A stretch of DNA of 8,659 nt from an archaeon. GTDB taxonomy: Archaea; Aenigmatarchaeota; Aenigmatarchaeia; GW2011-AR5; GCA-2688965. Shown here piece after piece: positions 7,652 to 8,659 of this stretch (its first letter is position 1; each line of letters opens with the position of its first letter). The notes under the pieces are model-generated. The model searched no databases and was not told the origin of the DNA. It saw only the letters and a list, made by a program, of their open reading frames with translations. Both the position numbers and the translations under genes were made by a program. The stretch spans positions 1 to 8,659 of the forward strand of contig NZEE01000070.1 of assembly GCA_002688965.1 (NCBI GenBank). Direction: 5' to 3'.

Positions 7652-7659
7652 TAAATAAA

Positions 7660-8469
7660 ATGGCAACCCCTGAAATGAATGTAAGAGGATATCTAAAACC
7701 TGCAGCTGCTTTTCATACTTTAAAAGAGTGGGAAGAAATGGCTACATATTTGCTTGATCTACAAGGGCGGGGGATTGACACTCGCGGCGGTGAGTTGGGA
7801 TGTAAGATGCCAACTGGTTGTGATCATGATGATTTGGATCGTTTTTTGTTGTTGATTGCCGAGTATTTCGGATATCAGTTATCAGAAGAAGTGGATCGTT
7901 GGGATCTATTAACACAGAAAAATGTTTTGGATTTTATTGAAGATTTTGTTAATCATAGGCTTTGGGCGTTTAATACTGAATATGGTCATTATTTTCAAGA
8001 TATTCAGAAATTGAAGTTTACCTTTTTTTATTCCCGTGGCGATATGGAACCTTACGTGATGTTAGATGATGAGTATACAATTCAACTCTATGGATCAATT
8101 TATAATCCCAAGTTATTATGTCACTATACTACTGCTGAAGGTGTTGAGAGAATGATAGATGCTATTAAATCTGGAAATGAATTTGATATATCTTCATTTA
8201 CCGTGATGGATCGTCCATTTTTTCGACCAGAATCTAATATTTTGATAAAATTTATTGGAAATGTTCGGGCTGGATTTCGAAGCGATATTAAATCAATGGC
8301 ATTGGATAATGGGCGACGTGCATGCAATATGCATCGTTTGGAGTATCCTGGTAAGGATGTTAATAATATTTGTTATGAGTTGGATTCTTGTGATGGAGAT
8401 ACTCGAACTAGCCTGTGGAATGAATATATTGCTACTCCTATTGAGATAGTAGAAATTCAAGAACGATAA
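7660..8469 (+). CDS. Conserved-looking phage protein of unknown function; weak ADP-ribosyltransferase-like hints
   Basis: I do not recognise this 269-residue protein. It has no signal peptide or membrane segment and looks soluble and acidic. The N-terminal part (1-125) is rich in aromatic and acidic residues and probably helical. The C-terminal part (about 140-269) looks like a separate compact domain: CHYTTAEGVERMI (149-161), FDISSFT (174-180), GFRSDIKSMALDNGRRA (209-225), RLEYPG (230-235) and SLWNEYIATPIEIVEI (251-266). A start of the form HYT plus helix, a mid-domain SSFT strand and a late WNE before a hydrophobic strand recall the layout of ADP-ribosyltransferase-like folds; this is a guess from pattern only. 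The gene sits between thyX and a DNA glycosylase gene with a good ribosome site, so it belongs to the same early/metabolic cluster. That it is a real gene is well supported; its function is not. Confidence 0.8.
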   Translation: MATPEMNVRGYLKPAAAFHTLKEWEEMATYLLDLQGRGIDTRGGELGCKMPTGCDHDDLDRFLLLIAEYFGYQLSEEVDRWDLLTQKNVLDFIEDFVNHRLWAFNTEYGHYFQDIQKLKFTFFYSRGDMEPYVMLDDEYTIQLYGSIYNPKLLCHYTTAEGVERMIDAIKSGNEFDISSFTVMDRPFFRPESNILIKFIGNVRAGFRSDIKSMALDNGRRACNMHRLEYPGKDVNNICYELDSCDGDTRTSLWNEYIATPIEIVEIQER

Positions 8470-8501
8470 TTTATACACATTAATTTCATTTATTATTATT
8501 C

Positions 8502-8510
8502 AGAGGAGGT
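8502..8510 (+). promoter_or_regulatory. Strong ribosome binding site of the glycosylase gene
   Basis: AGAGGAGGT is close to a perfect anti-Shine-Dalgarno complement and ends four bases before the ATG at 8515. It is the strongest such site in the window and confirms that a gene begins here although the window cuts it. Confidence 0.85.
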
Positions 8511-8514
8511 AACA

Positions 8515-8659
8515 ATGACTTGGAAACCACCCAGATCACCATACAGTTTGTTACAGGAAGGTTACTGGCCAGACCAATGCAAGATTCTTGTGTGTTGTTT
8601 GTTATTGAATCAAACATCACGAAAACAAGTTGATCCTATGATTGATGAATTTTTTGAGA
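8515..8659 (+). CDS. MBD4-like HhH-GPD DNA glycosylase, N-terminal 48 residues (3' end outside window)
   Basis: The first 48 residues read as the beginning of the helix-hairpin-helix DNA glycosylase domain of the MBD4 type, which removes thymine or uracil from mispairs. The opening WKPPRSPYSLLQE (3-15), then KILVCCLLLNQTSRK (23-37), follows the start of the human MBD4 catalytic domain (PPRSPFNLVQE, then KLLIATIFLNRTSGK) almost position for position, judged from memory. The hairpin and catalytic aspartate lie beyond the window, so activity cannot be assessed. As a stand-alone protein it has no methyl-CpG-binding domain ahead of it: the start codon lies immediately before the match and is preceded by a strong ribosome site. 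In this context it would act on uracil, thymine mismatches or modified bases in DNA (inference). Endonuclease III or MutY relatives are the alternative. Confidence 0.8.
   Translation, partial: MTWKPPRSPYSLLQEGYWPDQCKILVCCLLLNQTSRKQVDPMIDEFFE

Noticed and set aside
7633..7659. Inverted repeat TTTATTT / AAATAAA flanking the ribosome site before the 269-residue gene
   Set aside because: Seven A-U pairs around a 13-base loop are too weak for a convincing hairpin; in AT-rich spacers this is expected by chance.
7840..7970. Helical segment of the unknown protein (LLLIAEYFGYQLSEEVDRWDLLTQ...) that resembles an acyl carrier protein
   Set aside because: No DSL-type serine for phosphopantetheine attachment is present, and no lipid or polyketide genes are nearby.
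8470..8514. The longest spacer (45 bases), examined for a promoter, phage late-promoter motif or terminator
   Set aside because: It is AT-rich with no paired boxes, no GC stem and no T-run after a stem; only the ribosome site at its end is supported.
1..8659. The reading that this is a plain bacterial chromosome segment in which aceBA is a normal housekeeping operon
   Set aside because: Not fully excluded, but the divergent helicase and ClpP, the nrdJ/thyX/peptidase/glycosylase mix and the unbroken one-strand packing fit a phage better; virion genes outside the window would decide it.

Overview
The window is a dense run of nine same-strand genes (all +) in AT-rich DNA; 60-base lines I counted by hand gave roughly 37-40 % G+C. 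It contains, in order: the 3' end of a DnaB/gp41-type replicative helicase; a B12-dependent class II ribonucleotide reductase (nrdJ); a ClpP-like serine protease; malate synthase A (aceB); isocitrate lyase (aceA); a secreted M15-type peptidoglycan peptidase; flavin-dependent thymidylate synthase (thyX); a 269-residue protein of unknown function; and the 5' end of an MBD4-like helix-hairpin-helix DNA glycosylase. Genes either overlap by a few bases or are separated by at most 45 bases. There are no tRNAs, rRNAs, CRISPR arrays, insertion sequences, convincing promoters or terminators.

The combination of phage-style helicase, NrdJ, ThyX, a stand-alone ClpP homologue, a cell-wall hydrolase and a DNA glycosylase, all packed on one strand, is most like the replication and nucleotide-metabolism region of a large tailed bacteriophage of a Gram-negative host. 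This is inference: no capsid, tail or terminase gene lies in the window, and the host cannot be named. A plasmid or an unusual compact bacterial locus is the main alternative.

Layout: 1-3031 holds replication and dNTP supply (helicase, NrdJ); 3052-3654 the ClpP-like protease; 3670-6437 a complete aceB-aceA pair, translationally coupled and with all catalytic residues visible; 6448-7630 the secreted peptidase and ThyX, which overlap; 7660-8469 the unknown protein; 8515 to the end the glycosylase, cut by the window edge.

The main result is that the two dedicated enzymes of the glyoxylate shunt sit inside this cluster as if they were ordinary phage genes. A working model (inference) is that the phage diverts isocitrate into glyoxylate plus succinate and condenses glyoxylate with acetyl-CoA to malate. 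That would keep carbon that the TCA cycle loses as CO2 and supply oxaloacetate/aspartate (pyrimidine precursors), or glyoxylate-derived glycine and one-carbon units. NrdJ and ThyX next door turn such precursors into dNTPs and dTMP.
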